A DNA stretch of 64,000 bases from an uncultured Cellulomonas sp. (lineage in GTDB: Bacteria; Actinomycetota; Actinomycetes; Actinomycetales; Cellulomonadaceae): NCBI RefSeq assembly GCF_947494015.1, contig NZ_CANLTL010000009.1, positions 62,001 through 126,000 on the forward strand, in the 5' to 3' direction. Position numbers and translations under genes: made by a program. Positions 1 through 10,219 of this stretch are shown in pieces. Below the pieces are notes generated by a model. That model worked only from the letters and a program-made list of their open reading frames with translations, was not told the origin of the DNA and made no database searches. The stretch's first letter is position 1, and the number at the start of each line of letters is the position of its first letter.

Positions 1-1461
1 TTCCTGGACTACCAGGACGACGCGTACGCGGCGGTCGAGGCCGCGGTCGCCACCGACCTCACCTCGGCGCTGGCGATCGCCGGCAAGCAGGAGCGCGAGA
101 GCCGGATCGACGAGATCAAGGCCGGGATGGTCGAGTCGCTCGGCGCCCAGTTCGAGGGTCGCGAGAAGGAGCTGTCCGCGGCGTACCGCTCGGTGCAGAA
201 GTCCCTCATCCGCAAGCGCGTGCTGACCGACGGCGTGCGGATCGACGGCCGTGGGCTCGCGGACATCCGCACCCTGTCCGCCGAGGTGGAGGTGCTGCCC
301 CGGGTGCACGGCTCGGCCCTGTTCGAGCGTGGCGAGACCCAGATCCTCGGGGTCACGACGCTGAACATGCTCCGCATGGAGCAGCAGCTGGACACCCTCG
401 CGCCCGAGACCCGCAAGCGCTACATGCACAACTACAACTTCCCGCCGTACTCGACCGGTGAGACCGGCCGCGTGGGTTCGCCCAAGCGCCGCGAGATCGG
501 CCACGGTGCGCTCGCCGAGCGCGCGCTGGTGCCGGTGCTGCCGAGCCGCGAGGAGTTCCCCTACGCGATCCGCCAGGTCTCCGAGGCGCTGGGCTCCAAC
601 GGGTCCACCTCGATGGGCTCGGTCTGCGCGTCCACCCTGTCGCTGCTCAACGCCGGTGTGCCGCTGCGTGCGCCGGTCGCCGGCATCGCGATGGGCCTCA
701 TCTCCGACGAGGTCGACGGCCAGCCGCGCTACGCGGCGCTGACCGACATCCTCGGCGCGGAGGACGCGTTCGGTGACATGGACTTCAAGGTCGCCGGGAC
801 CAAGCAGTTCATCACCGCCATCCAGCTCGACACCAAGCTCGACGGCATCCCCGCGTCGGTGCTGGCCGGCGCGCTGACCCAGGCCCGCGACGCGCGGCTG
901 GCGATCCTGGACGTCATGGCCGAGGCCATCGACGTCCCGGACGAGATGTCGCCGAACGCCCCGCGGGTCATCGCGGTCAAGGTGCCGGTGGACAAGATCG
1001 GCGAGGTCATCGGGCCGAAGGGCAAGATGATCAACCAGATCCAGGAGGAGACCGGCGCCGACATCTCGATCGAGGACGACGGCACGGTCTACATCGGCGC
1101 CACCGACGGTCCGTCGGCGGAGGCCGCGCGGGCGGCGATCAACGCGATCGCCAACCCGCACATGCCCGAGGTGGGCGAGCGCTTCGTCGGCACGGTCGTC
1201 AAGACCACGACCTTCGGCGCGTTCGTGTCCCTGTCCCCGGGCAAGGACGGCCTGCTGCACATCTCCCAGATCCGCAAGCTCGTCGGCGGCAAGCGCGTGG
1301 AGAACGTCGAGGACGTCCTCGGGGTCGGCCAGAAGGTCCAGGTCGAGATCGGCGAGATCGACCCGCGCGGCAAGCTCTCGCTGCACGCGGTGGTCGAGGA
1401 GTCGGCCGACGGCGCAGCTGCGGACGCCGCCCCGGCGCCCGCGGTGGGCGCTGACGCCTGA
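1..1461 (+). CDS. pnp: Polyribonucleotide nucleotidyltransferase (PNPase), 3' part
   Basis: Frame 1 is open from the first base, so the gene starts upstream of the window; 486 residues remain of a usual ~740. PNPase is a trimeric phosphorolytic 3'-5' exoribonuclease of mRNA turnover. Visible are the second RNase PH core (roughly residues 60-290 of the fragment, with the conserved [11 protein letters not shown] stretch), a KH domain with the GPKG loop ([20 protein letters not shown]) and a C-terminal S1 domain ([17 protein letters not shown], then DGLLHISQI). The tail is Ala/Pro rich. The next gene starts one base after the stop, so pnp and the M16 peptidase are probably co-transcribed, as is usual in actinobacteria. 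Confidence 0.98.
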   Translation, partial: FLDYQDDAYAAVEAAVATDLTSALAIAGKQERESRIDEIKAGMVESLGAQFEGREKELSAAYRSVQKSLIRKRVLTDGVRIDGRGLADIRTLSAEVEVLPRVHGSALFERGETQILGVTTLNMLRMEQQLDTLAPETRKRYMHNYNFPPYSTGETGRVGSPKRREIGHGALAERALVPVLPSREEFPYAIRQVSEALGSNGSTSMGSVCASTLSLLNAGVPLRAPVAGIAMGLISDEVDGQPRYAALTDILGAEDAFGDMDFKVAGTKQFITAIQLDTKLDGIPASVLAGALTQARDARLAILDVMAEAIDVPDEMSPNAPRVIAVKVPVDKIGEVIGPKGKMINQIQEETGADISIEDDGTVYIGATDGPSAEAARAAINAIANPHMPEVGERFVGTVVKTTTFGAFVSLSPGKDGLLHISQIRKLVGGKRVENVEDVLGVGQKVQVEIGEIDPRGKLSLHAVVEESADGAAADAAPAPAVGADA

Positions 1462-1462
1462 C

Positions 1463-2830
1463 GTGCCGCTCGCACTCCCGCTCGCGTCCCCCGGTGACCC
1501 GGGCAGCGAGCTCTCCGCCGGGCAGGACGGCGGCGCCACCGTGCGCCGTTCCGTCCTGCCCGGCGGTGTGCGGGTCCTGACCGAGCGGATGCCCGGGCTC
1601 CGCTCGGCGACCGTGGGTGCCTGGGTCGGGGTGGGGTCGCGCGACGAGCGCGACGGCCACCACGGCTCGACCCACTTCCTCGAGCACCTGCTGTTCAAGG
1701 GCACGCAGAAGCGGTCTGCGCTCGACATCGCCGAGGCGTTCGACGCCGTCGGCGGTGAGGCGAACGCCGCCACCGGCAAGGAGCACACCTGCTACTACGC
1801 CCGGGTGCTCGACCTCGACCTGCCGATGGCGGTCGACGTGATCGGCGACATGGTGACCTCGGCCCGGCTGGACGCGGGTGAGCTCGAGACCGAGCGCGGG
1901 GTCATCCTCGAAGAGCTCGCGATGAACGACGACGACCCGTCGGACGTCGCCCACGAGCAGTTCGCGACGGCGGTGCTCGGCGAGCACCCGCTCGGGCGGC
2001 CGATCGGGGGCACGCCCGAGACGATCATGGCGGTCCCGCGCGAGGCTGTCTGGGACCACTACCGCGAGCACTACGGGCCGCGCACGCTCGTGGTCACCGC
2101 CGCCGGCGGAGTCGACCACGACATGCTGTGCGAGCAGGTGCTGACCGCCCTGCGCAGCGGCGGCTGGGACACGGCGTCCGGCAGCGCACCGCTGCCGCGC
2201 CGGGGCGTGGACGCTGCGACGTCGTCGTGGGCGCCGCGGACCGGCACCGACGTCGTCGTGCACCGGCCCACCGAGCAGGCGAACGTCATCCTCGGCGGGC
2301 CCGGGCTCACCGCGACCGACCCGCGGCGGTTCGTGCTGTCGGTCCTGAACGCCGCGCTCGGCGGCGGGATGTCGTCGCGGCTGTTCCAGGAGATCCGGGA
2401 GAAGCGCGGGTTGGCGTACTCGACGTACTCGTTCTCCTCGGGGCACGCCGACACCGGCGTGTTCGGCCTGTACGCGGGCTGCACGCCGGCCAAGGTCGAC
2501 GAGGTCACGGCCCTGCTGGCGCAGGAGTGGGACCGGCTCGCCCAGGACGGTCTGGCCCCGGGTGAGCTCGAGCGCAGCATCGGCCAGCTCTCCGGCGGCC
2601 TGGTGCTGGGCATGGAGGACACCGGCTCGCGGATGAGCCGGCTCGGCAAGTCCGAGCTGGTGCACGGCGAGCTGCTGGGCCTGGACGAGTCGCTGGAGCG
2701 CATCCGTGCGGTCACGGCGGAGGAGGTCCGGGTGCTCGCCGGTGAGCTGGCCGCGATGCCGCGCTCCAGCGTGCTGGTCGGGCCGGTGGGGTCGGGCGGC
2801 GCGGGCTCGGGTGCCGGGGCGGCCGCGTGA
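1463..2830 (+). CDS. M16 family zinc metallopeptidase (PepR/mitochondrial processing peptidase-like)
   Basis: This 455-residue protein has the inverted zinc motif HFLEH (His71, His75) of M16 peptidases and a downstream glutamate-rich stretch (ETERGVILEEL) that supplies the third ligand. The second M16 lobe follows, including SRLFQEIREKRGLAYS. The family cleaves peptides or processes exported proteins; the substrate here is unknown. The GTG start is one base after the pnp stop, and the gene ends overlapping dapB by 4 bases (GTGA). The pnp-peptidase-dapB order is conserved in actinobacteria (Rv2783c-Rv2782c in M. tuberculosis). The length is normal and no signal peptide is seen, so it is probably cytoplasmic. 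Confidence 0.95.
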   Translation: MPLALPLASPGDPGSELSAGQDGGATVRRSVLPGGVRVLTERMPGLRSATVGAWVGVGSRDERDGHHGSTHFLEHLLFKGTQKRSALDIAEAFDAVGGEANAATGKEHTCYYARVLDLDLPMAVDVIGDMVTSARLDAGELETERGVILEELAMNDDDPSDVAHEQFATAVLGEHPLGRPIGGTPETIMAVPREAVWDHYREHYGPRTLVVTAAGGVDHDMLCEQVLTALRSGGWDTASGSAPLPRRGVDAATSSWAPRTGTDVVVHRPTEQANVILGGPGLTATDPRRFVLSVLNAALGGGMSSRLFQEIREKRGLAYSTYSFSSGHADTGVFGLYAGCTPAKVDEVTALLAQEWDRLAQDGLAPGELERSIGQLSGGLVLGMEDTGSRMSRLGKSELVHGELLGLDESLERIRAVTAEEVRVLAGELAAMPRSSVLVGPVGSGGAGSGAGAAA

Positions 2831-3609
2831 GCGCTGCCGGCCGCATCCCGGTGGCGGTGCTGGGCGCCGGCGGGCGGATGGGGTCGCACGTGTGCGACGC
2901 CGTCCGGGCCGCCGGTGACCTCGACCTCGCCGCCGCGCTGCACCGGGGCGATGCGCCCGCGGGGGCGGCAGCGGCCGGTGCCGCGGTGGCCGTGGACTTC
3001 ACCGTCCCGGCGGCGACCGAGGCCAACGTGCACGCCCTGATCGACGACGGCGTGCACGTCGTGGTCGGGGCGACCGGCTGGACCGGGGCGTCCCTCGGGC
3101 GGGTCGCGGAGCACCTGGCACAGGCGCCCGGCGTCGGCGTCCTGGTCGCGCCGAACTTCGCGCTCGGCGCGGTGCTCGCGATGCACTTCGCGGCGCAGGC
3201 GGCGCGCTGGTTCGAGTCCGCCGAGGTCGTCGAGCTGCACCACCCGGACAAGGTCGACGCACCGTCCGGCACGGCGCGGCACACGGCCGCGGCGATCGCG
3301 GCGGCCCGCACGGCCGCGGGAATGCCCGCCATGCCGGACGCCACGGCGACGGGCCTGGACGGTGCCCGCGGCGCCGACGTGGACGGCGTGCGGGTGCACA
3401 GCGTCCGGCTGCGAGGGCTCGTCGCCCACGAGGAGATCCTGCTGGGCAACGCGGGGGAGCAGCTGACCATCCGGCACGACTCCTTCGACCGGGCCTCGTT
3501 CATGCCCGGTGTGCTGCTCGCGGTCCGCGAGGTCGGACGCCGACCGGGGCTCACGGTCGGGCTGGAGGCGCTGCTCGGCCTCGACGGTGCCGGTCCTGAG
3601 TCCCGGTGA
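2827..3609 (+). CDS. dapB: 4-hydroxy-tetrahydrodipicolinate reductase
   Basis: DapB reduces hydroxy-tetrahydrodipicolinate with NAD(P)H in the diaminopimelate/lysine pathway. The N-terminal nucleotide-binding motif VAVLGAGGRMG and the catalytic and substrate-binding block ELHHPDKVDAPSGTA are both clear. At 260 residues it is slightly longer than the mycobacterial enzyme. The GTG start lies in a GTGA overlap with the peptidase gene, indicating translational coupling. dapA is at 11824 and dapF at 46360, so the pathway genes in this window are scattered rather than in one operon. Confidence 0.96.
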   Translation: MSAAGRIPVAVLGAGGRMGSHVCDAVRAAGDLDLAAALHRGDAPAGAAAAGAAVAVDFTVPAATEANVHALIDDGVHVVVGATGWTGASLGRVAEHLAQAPGVGVLVAPNFALGAVLAMHFAAQAARWFESAEVVELHHPDKVDAPSGTARHTAAAIAAARTAAGMPAMPDATATGLDGARGADVDGVRVHSVRLRGLVAHEEILLGNAGEQLTIRHDSFDRASFMPGVLLAVREVGRRPGLTVGLEALLGLDGAGPESR

Positions 3610-3651
3610 GCGCACGGTGACCGCCGGGACGAGCCGCCGGCCGGGGGCGGT

Positions 3652-4101
3652 ATGAGGACGCGGTCGGTCCTCGGGGCGCTCGCGCTCACGGCGCTGCTCG
3701 CGATCTACGTCGTGGTGGTCGCCCTGCGCGGCATCGCGCTGATCGCGTCGGGTGAGCCGGTGGGCATCGGGCTCGGCCTCGGGGTGCTGCTGCTCCCGGT
3801 CCTCGCGGTCGCGCTCGTGGCGCGGGAGTGGATGCTCGGTGCGGCCGTGCAGCGCATGGCCGACGAGCTCGCCGCGCGCGGGGAGCTGCCGGTGGACACC
3901 CTGCCCCGGTCGCCGGGCGGCCGCATCGACCGCACGGCCGCGCGCGCCGCCTTCGAGGAGGCACGCGCCGAGGCAGAGGCCCACCCGGAGGACTGGGCGG
4001 CGCGGTACCGGCTCGCGTTCGCCTACGACGCCGCCGGCGACCGGCGCCGTGCCCGAGCCACGCTCCGGCTCGCGGCCCGGCTGCGACGCGAGGCCGCGTA
4101 G
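3652..4101 (+). CDS. Small membrane protein with TPR-like tail
   Basis: This 149-residue protein has two N-terminal transmembrane helices (about residues 8-28 and 38-60). A soluble, Ala/Arg-rich helical tail follows that resembles one tetratricopeptide-type unit (DWAARYRLAFAYDAAGDRRRARATLRLA). Similar proteins are common downstream of dapB in Micrococcales, where they are annotated as tetratricopeptide or hypothetical proteins. The function is unknown. The gene starts 42 bases after dapB on the same strand and may be part of the same transcript. Confidence 0.7.
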   Translation: MRTRSVLGALALTALLAIYVVVVALRGIALIASGEPVGIGLGLGVLLLPVLAVALVAREWMLGAAVQRMADELAARGELPVDTLPRSPGGRIDRTAARAAFEEARAEAEAHPEDWAARYRLAFAYDAAGDRRRARATLRLAARLRREAA

Positions 4102-4231
4102 CGGCTGTCCCCGGTGCGGCGCGCCGGGCCTGCGGGTCCGGACCGGACCGGCCGACGTCAGCCCCCGGGATGACCGCGTCCACGCCCGTGGGGTGATGAC
4201 CCGCCGACGGGTCCTGGGCCAGGGTCGACCC

Positions 4232-5002
4232 ATGGACACGTCGACCTCCGCCACGCCCCGATCACCCCGCGCACCGTGGTCGGGGACGGTCCGTCGCAGC
4301 GGTGGACCCGGCGACACCGTCCGCCGGCACCCTGCGCCGGCTCCGGTGGGGGACCCCGGCCGGCGTGCGCCGGTGGTGCTCGCCCTGGGCCTGGTGATCG
4401 GCCTGGCCTGGGGCGCGGCGACCTCGGGGCTGCAGACGCTGCTGCCGACCTCCGGGCTGGCCAATGCGGTCGGTCCCTGGGTCGTGCCCGCCTTCGTGGT
4501 CGGCGCGCTGAGCCGGCGCCCGTGGGTCGCCGTCGCCGCCGGCGTCCTCGCGTGCTCCGGTGAGGTCGCCGGGTACTACCTCGTCTCCGCGGCGCGTGGC
4601 TTCGGCGTCAACCCGTCGATGGTCGCGGTGTGGGCGTGCGCCGGCCTGGTCGGCGGGACGGTCTTCGGGGCGGCCGGGTGGTGCTGGCGCCGCGCGACGA
4701 CCGTGCGGGCCGGCGCACTGGGCGCCGCGCTGCTCGGCGGCGTCTTCCTCGCCGAGGGCGTCGTCCAGTACGGGCTGATCCTGCGCTACCCCGGCAACGC
4801 CGTGCTCTTCTGCGTCATCGGCGCGCTGCTGGCGGTCGTGCTCGGGGCCGGCTCGCCGGCCGCGCGGGCAGCCGGGGCGCGCGGTCGGGGCGTCGGTGCC
4901 GCGGCGATCTGGCTGCTGGTGGTGCTCGCCCTGGGCGCGGCCGGGGTGGCGGGGATGCACGAGCTGATGAGCTCTCCCGCCGGCTCCGGGAACGGTGCGT
5001 GA
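4232..5002 (+). CDS. Integral membrane protein of unknown function
   Basis: This 256-residue protein has a ~45-residue Pro/Arg-rich N-terminus followed by about six or seven hydrophobic segments (starting VVLALGLVIGLAWG and ending AAIWLLVVLALGAAG). It resembles the DUF6518-type membrane proteins of actinobacteria, but I cannot name a function. The frame is open far upstream; I chose the ATG at 4232 because the upstream part reads as arginine-rich shadow sequence from the neighbouring gene. An ATG at 4196 is the alternative. Confidence 0.65.
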   Translation: MDTSTSATPRSPRAPWSGTVRRSGGPGDTVRRHPAPAPVGDPGRRAPVVLALGLVIGLAWGAATSGLQTLLPTSGLANAVGPWVVPAFVVGALSRRPWVAVAAGVLACSGEVAGYYLVSAARGFGVNPSMVAVWACAGLVGGTVFGAAGWCWRRATTVRAGALGAALLGGVFLAEGVVQYGLILRYPGNAVLFCVIGALLAVVLGAGSPAARAAGARGRGVGAAAIWLLVVLALGAAGVAGMHELMSSPAGSGNGA

Positions 5003-5068
5003 AGCAGCCGAGCGACGTCCGGCCGCGCCCTGCGCGGCGGCGGACCTCCGGTCACCGGCGCCGCGCCG

Positions 5069-5659
5069 TCAGATCGCCGCGGTCCACCGGTGCTCGGCGA
5101 CCGTCCGTTCGACGGCTGGAGAGCCGTCCGGCGCCCCCGGGTCGGCCACCGGTCCGGTCGCCAGCTCACGGACGGTGCCGTCCGGACCGAGGCCCGCGGA
5201 CCGCAGGAACTGCGCCCGCGCGCTGTCGCCGTCGAGCACCCAGGCCGTGAGGTAGCCGGCTCCGTCCTGGCGCAGGCCGTCGACGACGGCGGTCAGCAGC
5301 CGCGAGCCGTGCCCGGACCGGCGCGACGACGGCGACACCTCCAGCGCGACGAGCTCACCACCGGGAGCGTCCAGCGGTGCCTGCGGCGAGGCCGGCAGCG
5401 GGGCGACCGCCGCGAGGCCCACCACGGTCGCGCCCTCGCACGCCACCAGGACGCGGTACCCGGGGCCGGGAGGTCGGGTGATCGCGGCCGCCCACTGCGC
5501 CTGCACGGCGTCCCGGTCCAGCCCGGTCAGCACGTCGGCCCCGACGGTGTCGGCGTGGGTGACTCGCCAGGCGCCCAGCTGCACGTCCGCGACGGCGTCC
5601 GCGTCGTCGGCCACCGCCGGGCGCACGGAGACGTCGGCCTGCTCCCGGAACAGGGACAT
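5069..5659 (-). CDS. GNAT family N-acetyltransferase
   Basis: This 196-residue single-domain GNAT protein transfers an acetyl group from acetyl-CoA to an unknown amine. The family core is visible: an N-terminal segment with VRPAVADDADAVADVQ, then beta4 and the acetyl-CoA pyrophosphate loop (LVALEVSPSSRRSGHGSRLL), and the C-terminal part (AWVLDGDSARAQFLRSAGL). The frame continues far upstream on this strand through shadow sequence. The ATG at 5659 is the only sensible start, although no clear ribosome binding site precedes it. The gene is divergent from the MscS gene. Confidence 0.85.
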   Translation of the reverse strand: MSLFREQADVSVRPAVADDADAVADVQLGAWRVTHADTVGADVLTGLDRDAVQAQWAAAITRPPGPGYRVLVACEGATVVGLAAVAPLPASPQAPLDAPGGELVALEVSPSSRRSGHGSRLLTAVVDGLRQDGAGYLTAWVLDGDSARAQFLRSAGLGPDGTVRELATGPVADPGAPDGSPAVERTVAEHRWTAAI

Positions 5660-5839
5660 CAGCGCCCACGCCCGGTGACGCGATGGTGCGGGGTCGGTGC
5701 GCTCACGGGGTGCTCCTCGGTCGGGTGGACGGTCCGGCGGACGGTGCCCCGAGGCTAACAACGGCCCGGGTGCATCCCGCGGGGTCGCGTGTTTGGCTGG
5801 TCGGGACGTGGGCGCCCGCCCGCGGGCGAGGAGACGCTG

Positions 5840-6688
5840 GTGGCACCGCATGGTTGGCTGACGGCCGCCGTCGAGCCCGCGGAGGAGGTGCTCACCGACG
5901 AGATCACGGTGCCCGACGTCGCCGGGGCGCTGGCCGTGCTGGCCGGCGCCATCCTGCTGGCCGTGGTGCTGCAACGCCTGCTGGTGCACACCATCGACCG
6001 GGGCGACGCCGACCGGCACACCGGTCGGCTGGTCGGCCGCTTCCTCGGGCTGGTCGTGGTCGGTGTCGGCGCGGTGTACGCACTGGACGTGCTCGGGGTG
6101 CGGATCGCGCCGCTGCTCGGCGCGCTCGGCGTCGGTGGCATCGCCATCGCGTTCGCCGCCCAGGACATCCTGCAGAACCTCATCGCCGGGGTGCTGCTCC
6201 AGATCCGCCGTCCGCTGCGGGTGGGTGAGCAGATCAGCACGGGGGACTACGAGGGCGTCGTCCGCGACGTCAACCTGCGCACGGTGGTGCTGGACACCTA
6301 CGACGGCGTGACGGTGTTCGTCCCCAACGCCGAGGTGCTCACGACACCGATCGTCAACTACACCCGCACGCCGCTCAACCGCACCGACCTCGGGGTGGGC
6401 GTCGCCTACGACACCGACCTCACCCGGGCGCGCGAGGTGCTGCTCGAGGCCTGCCGCAGGAGCCCGGGGGTCGAGCTCGCGCCCGCTCCCGACGTCTGGG
6501 TGCACGCGTTCGGCGAGTCGTCCGTCGACCTCGTCGTGCGGTACTGGCACGCGTCCGACATCGCCAGCCGCTGGCGGGTGCGCAACGACGTCGCCATCGC
6601 GGTCAAGGCTGCCCTCGACGGCGCGGGCATGACGATCCCGTTCCCCCAGCGGGTCCTGTGGCAGGCGCCGTCCGCCGACGACGTCTGA
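5840..6688 (+). CDS. Small-conductance mechanosensitive channel (MscS family)
   Basis: MscS-type channels release solutes on hypo-osmotic shock. Three N-terminal membrane helices are followed by the pore-lining TM3 signature GALGVGGIAIAFAAQDILQNLIAG. The cytoplasmic beta domain (RPLRVGEQISTGDYEGVV, then TVFVPNAEVLTTPIVNYTR) and the C-terminal alpha/beta cage follow. I chose the GTG at 5840 because GAGGAG lies six bases before it; a GTG at 5789 would add 17 residues but lacks such a site. The protein is then 282 residues, close to the E. coli MscS length. Confidence 0.93.
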   Translation: MAPHGWLTAAVEPAEEVLTDEITVPDVAGALAVLAGAILLAVVLQRLLVHTIDRGDADRHTGRLVGRFLGLVVVGVGAVYALDVLGVRIAPLLGALGVGGIAIAFAAQDILQNLIAGVLLQIRRPLRVGEQISTGDYEGVVRDVNLRTVVLDTYDGVTVFVPNAEVLTTPIVNYTRTPLNRTDLGVGVAYDTDLTRAREVLLEACRRSPGVELAPAPDVWVHAFGESSVDLVVRYWHASDIASRWRVRNDVAIAVKAALDGAGMTIPFPQRVLWQAPSADDV

Positions 6689-6702
6689 GGTCGGCGGCGG
6701 GG

Positions 6703-7020
6703 TCAGGCCAGCGCGCGCAGCCCCGCCGCCGTCGCCGCGGCCAGCAGGACGACCACGACGAACGGCGCCCGCAGCGCCAGCGCCACGGCCGCGACCGCCA
6801 GAGCGGGCAGGCGCGCGTCGAGGGTGACGTGCTGACCGGTGGTCACGGTCTGCACCCCGACCAGCGCCGCGAGCAGCGCCACGGTCACCAGTGACGCGGT
6901 CCGGGCGACCCGTGGCTCGGCCAGCCAGTGCTCGGGCACGACGTGACCGACGAGCTTGATCCCGAAGCACGCCGCCGACGCCGCGAGGACCGCCAGCCAC
7001 ACGGTCAGGTCGGCGCTCAT
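6703..7020 (-). CDS. azlD: AzlD domain protein, branched-chain amino acid export subunit
   Basis: A 105-residue, almost wholly hydrophobic protein with three or four helices, typical of AzlD. The small subunit works with AzlC to export branched-chain amino acids or their analogues. Its ATG overlaps the azlC stop by 4 bases (ATGA), so the pair is translationally coupled. It ends just after the convergent MscS gene, 14 bases away. Confidence 0.9.
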   Translation of the reverse strand: MSADLTVWLAVLAASAACFGIKLVGHVVPEHWLAEPRVARTASLVTVALLAALVGVQTVTTGQHVTLDARLPALAVAAVALALRAPFVVVVLLAAATAAGLRALA

Positions 7021-7781
7021 GCGCGGTTCTCCGGGGATGACGCCGACCGGGCCCCCGGCGCACCGGGAGCGGCACCCGCTGCCGTGCCTGGCCGCGGGAG
7101 CGGCCGCGACGGGGAGCGCCAGCCCACGACGACGGCCACCGCTGCCGCCGCGAGGACCGGGAGCCCGGCGGGCACGAGCGGGGTGAGGGCGAGCGCGACC
7201 CCCAGGGCCGACGCTGCGGTGAGCCTCGCGGCGCCCGTGCCGAGCCGGGGCCACAGCAGGGCGAGGAAGGCCGCCGCGGCGGCGGCGTCGAGGCCGTACC
7301 GGCTGGGGTCACCCAGCGCGTCACCAAGCAGCGCGCCCAGCAGGGTGAACGCGTTCCAGAGCGCGAAGACGCCCGCACCGGCCCACCAGAACCCGGTGCG
7401 GACCGCCGTGGGCGTGGTCTGGGCGGTGCCGACCGCGGTCGACTCGTCGATGGTCAGGTGCGCCGCGAGAGGCCGGCGCCAGCCGCGGGCACCGAGCAGG
7501 GGGGCGACCTGGACGCCGTACAGCCCGTTGCGGGCACCCAGCAGGCCGGCCGTCGTCACGGCCGCCAACGGGGCCCCGCCGGCACCGATCACGCCGATGA
7601 ACGCGAACTGCGACCCGCCGGAGAACATCAGCAGGCTCAACGCCATGGTCTGGAGCACGTCCAGACCCGCGGCCACCGACAGCGCACCGAACGAGATGCC
7701 GTACAGCCCCGTGGCCACCGAGACGCTGACCGCCTGCCGGACGGCGGCGCCGTCCTCGGGGCTGCGGGACCGGCGAGGCAC
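7017..7781 (-). CDS. azlC: AzlC family branched-chain amino acid exporter
   Basis: AzlC is the large membrane subunit of the AzlCD exporter. The family signature is clear (GISFGALSVAAGLDVLQT, SLLMFSGGSQFAFIGV, LGARNGLYG, HLTIDESTAVG), followed by further hydrophobic helices and a Pro/Ala-rich tail. I propose the GTG at 7781, giving 254 residues, because a TAGGGT -10 element on the minus strand (7794-7789) lies exactly seven bases upstream, the spacing of leaderless starts seen repeatedly in this window. GTG codons at 7790 and 7814 are alternatives that would add 3 or 11 residues. Confidence 0.9.
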   Translation of the reverse strand: MPRRSRSPEDGAAVRQAVSVSVATGLYGISFGALSVAAGLDVLQTMALSLLMFSGGSQFAFIGVIGAGGAPLAAVTTAGLLGARNGLYGVQVAPLLGARGWRRPLAAHLTIDESTAVGTAQTTPTAVRTGFWWAGAGVFALWNAFTLLGALLGDALGDPSRYGLDAAAAAAFLALLWPRLGTGAARLTAASALGVALALTPLVPAGLPVLAAAAVAVVVGWRSPSRPLPRPGTAAGAAPGAPGARSASSPENRA

Positions 7782-7829
7782 GGCGGACACCCTAGTCGCG
7801 CGCCGCCGCCGCACCCCGTGCGCCCCCGC

Positions 7830-9305
7830 TCAGAGCGCGACGTACACGCTCTCCAGGTACTCCTCGATGCCGGCCTCGCCGCCCTCCCGGCCGATCCCGG
7901 ACTGCTTGACCCCGCCGAACGGCGCACTGGCGTCGGAGACCATGCCGCGGTTCAGCCCCACCATGCCGGCGTCCACCCGCTCGGCGACCCGGAAGGCGCG
8001 GTCGACGTCGCGCGTGTACGCGTACGCGACCAGGCCGAAGTCGGTCGAGTTCGCCAGGTCCAGGCCTTCGTCCTCCGAGCCGAAGGTGACCACCGGGGCG
8101 ACCGGCCCGAAGATCTCCTCCCGGACCGCGCGGGCGCCGGGGTCCACCCCGGTCAGCACGGTGGGCCGGTAGAAGGAGCCGGGACCCGAGGGCCGGTCCC
8201 CGCCCACGGTCACGCGGGCGCCGCCGTCGACGGCCTGCTGCACCACCTCGGCGACCCGGGCGGCCGCCCGCTCCTCGATGAGCGGTCCGACGGTTGTCGC
8301 CGGGTCCGCGCCGGGGCCGACGACGAGCCGGCCGAAGGCCTCGGTCAGGCCTGCGGTGAACTCCGCGGCGACCCGCTCGTGGACCAGGAAGCGGTTCGCG
8401 GCGACGCAGGTCTGGCCGGAGTTGCGCATCTTGGCCGCGACGGCACCCTCCACGGCCGCGGGCACGTCGGCGTCGTCGAACACCAGGAACGGGGCGTTGC
8501 CGCCGAGCTCCATCGAGGTGCGCAGCACGTTCTGCGCGGCGCCGCGCAGCAGGACCCGGCCGACCTCCGTCGACCCGGTGAACGACAGCTTGCGCAGGCG
8601 CGGGTCGGCGAGCAGCGGCTCGGTCAGCGCGCCCGCCGCCGACGTCGGCACCACGTTGACCACGCCGGTCGGCAGCTCGCGGCGCTCGAGCTCGGCCCGC
8701 ACGATCTCGGCGAACACCCCGGTGGTCAGCGGCGTCAGCTCGGACGGCTTGACCACCACCGCGCACCCGGCCGCCAGGGCCGGCGCGACCTTGCGGGTGA
8801 TCATCGCGATGGGGAAGTTCCAGGGCGTGATGAGGAACGCCGGGCCGACCGGTCGGCGCAGCACGATCTGCCGGTTCGTCCCCGACGGGGCGGTCCGGGT
8901 CAGCCCGTTGATCCGCACGGCCTGCTCGGAGTACCAGCGCACGAACTCCGCGGCGTAGGCCACCTCGGCGCGCGACTCGGCGATGGGCTTGCCGCCCTCC
9001 GCGGTGATGAGCGCCGCGAGGTCCTCGGTGCGCGCGACGAGCGTCTCGAACACGGCCCGAAGCAGCTCCGCGCGCTCGCGGGGGGCGACGGTGCGCCACG
9101 CGGGCTGGGCCGCGTGGGCGGCGGCGAGGGCGTCCAGCCCGTCCGCCGGGCCCGCGTCGGCGACCTCGGCGAGGACCTGGCCGGTCGCGGGATCCTCGAC
9201 GGCGAAGGTCGCCCCGCCGGCGGCGGGGCGCCACTCGCCGTCGACCAGCAGGCCCGTGGGGACCGCGTCGGCGAGGTGACGGGGGAGGGCGTGCGCGGCG
9301 GACAT
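7830..9305 (-). CDS. gabD: NAD(P)-dependent succinate-semialdehyde dehydrogenase (aldehyde dehydrogenase family)
   Basis: A 491-residue aldehyde dehydrogenase with all family signatures: [18 protein letters not shown], the catalytic glutamate in MELGGNAP and the catalytic cysteine in [11 protein letters not shown]. The pattern most resembles GabD-type enzymes, which oxidise succinate semialdehyde to succinate in GABA breakdown. The exact substrate is inferred. The ATG at 9305 is preceded at six bases by GATACT (9317-9312, minus strand), so the mRNA may be leaderless. No gabT is nearby. Confidence 0.9.
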   Translation of the reverse strand: MSAAHALPRHLADAVPTGLLVDGEWRPAAGGATFAVEDPATGQVLAEVADAGPADGLDALAAAHAAQPAWRTVAPRERAELLRAVFETLVARTEDLAALITAEGGKPIAESRAEVAYAAEFVRWYSEQAVRINGLTRTAPSGTNRQIVLRRPVGPAFLITPWNFPIAMITRKVAPALAAGCAVVVKPSELTPLTTGVFAEIVRAELERRELPTGVVNVVPTSAAGALTEPLLADPRLRKLSFTGSTEVGRVLLRGAAQNVLRTSMELGGNAPFLVFDDADVPAAVEGAVAAKMRNSGQTCVAANRFLVHERVAAEFTAGLTEAFGRLVVGPGADPATTVGPLIEERAAARVAEVVQQAVDGGARVTVGGDRPSGPGSFYRPTVLTGVDPGARAVREEIFGPVAPVVTFGSEDEGLDLANSTDFGLVAYAYTRDVDRAFRVAERVDAGMVGLNRGMVSDASAPFGGVKQSGIGREGGEAGIEEYLESVYVAL

Positions 9306-9396
9306 GGGGCGAGTATCCCGCCGCCGGTCACCGGCGGCACGGGCACCGGCCGCCGGCCGGCGTGGGCGGGTGGGCGCACGGACCTACGATGGCGTC

Positions 9397-10212
9397 ATGA
9401 CTGCCGCCGACCCCTCGGTCGCCACCCCGTACGAGGACCTGCTGCGGCTGGTGCTGCGGACCGGCACGCCCAAGGCCGACCGGACCGGGACCGGCACGCG
9501 CAGCGTCTTCGGGCACCAGATGCGGTTCGACCTCGGCGACGGGTTCCCGCTCGTCACCACCAAGCGCGTGCACCTGCGGTCCGTCGTCGGTGAGCTGCTG
9601 TGGTTCCTGCGGGGGGAGTCCAACGTCGCCTGGCTGCGCGAGCAGGGCGTGACCATCTGGGACGAGTGGGCCGACCTCGAGGGCGAGCTCGGCCCGGTCT
9701 ACGGGGTGCAGTGGCGGTCGTGGCCGGCCCCGGACGGCCGCCACATCGACCAGATCGCCCGGGTCCTGGACCAGCTGCGCTCGGACCCCGACTCGCGCCG
9801 GATCATCGTCTCGGCGTGGAACGTCGCCGACCTGGACGCGATGGCGCTCGCGCCGTGCCACGCGCTGTTCCAGTTCTACGTCGCCGACGGGCGGCTGAGC
9901 TGCCAGCTGTACCAGCGCAGCGCCGACCTGTTCCTGGGCGTGCCGTTCAACATCGCCAGCTACGCCCTGCTGACCCACATGGTCGCCCAGCAGGTCGACC
10001 TCGAGGTCGGCGAGTTCATCTGGACCGGCGGGGACTGCCACATCTACGACAACCACGTGGAGCAGGTCACCGAGCAGCTCACCCGCGAGCCCTACCCGCT
10101 GCCGACCCTGCGGCTGCGCCGCGCGCCGTCTCTGCTCGACTACACCCCCGACGACGTCGAGGTCCTGGACTACCGGCACCACCCGGCCATCAAGGCGCCG
10201 GTGGCGGTGTGA
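9397..10212 (+). CDS. thyA: Thymidylate synthase (ThyA type)
   Basis: ThyA methylates dUMP to dTMP using methylenetetrahydrofolate. The 271-residue protein carries the nucleophile Cys154 in APCHALFQF and the dUMP-binding stretches [32 protein letters not shown] and [10 protein letters not shown]. The ATG at 9397 lies six bases after TACGAT (9385-9390), so a leaderless transcript is likely. folA follows after seven bases, the standard pairing because ThyA produces the dihydrofolate that FolA reduces. Confidence 0.98.
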   Translation: MTAADPSVATPYEDLLRLVLRTGTPKADRTGTGTRSVFGHQMRFDLGDGFPLVTTKRVHLRSVVGELLWFLRGESNVAWLREQGVTIWDEWADLEGELGPVYGVQWRSWPAPDGRHIDQIARVLDQLRSDPDSRRIIVSAWNVADLDAMALAPCHALFQFYVADGRLSCQLYQRSADLFLGVPFNIASYALLTHMVAQQVDLEVGEFIWTGGDCHIYDNHVEQVTEQLTREPYPLPTLRLRRAPSLLDYTPDDVEVLDYRHHPAIKAPVAV

Positions 10213-10219
10213 GACACCG

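Noticed and set aside
1199-2665. 488-residue minus-strand frame over pnp and the M16 peptidase
   Set aside because: It is an antisense shadow of two genes with clear active-site motifs.
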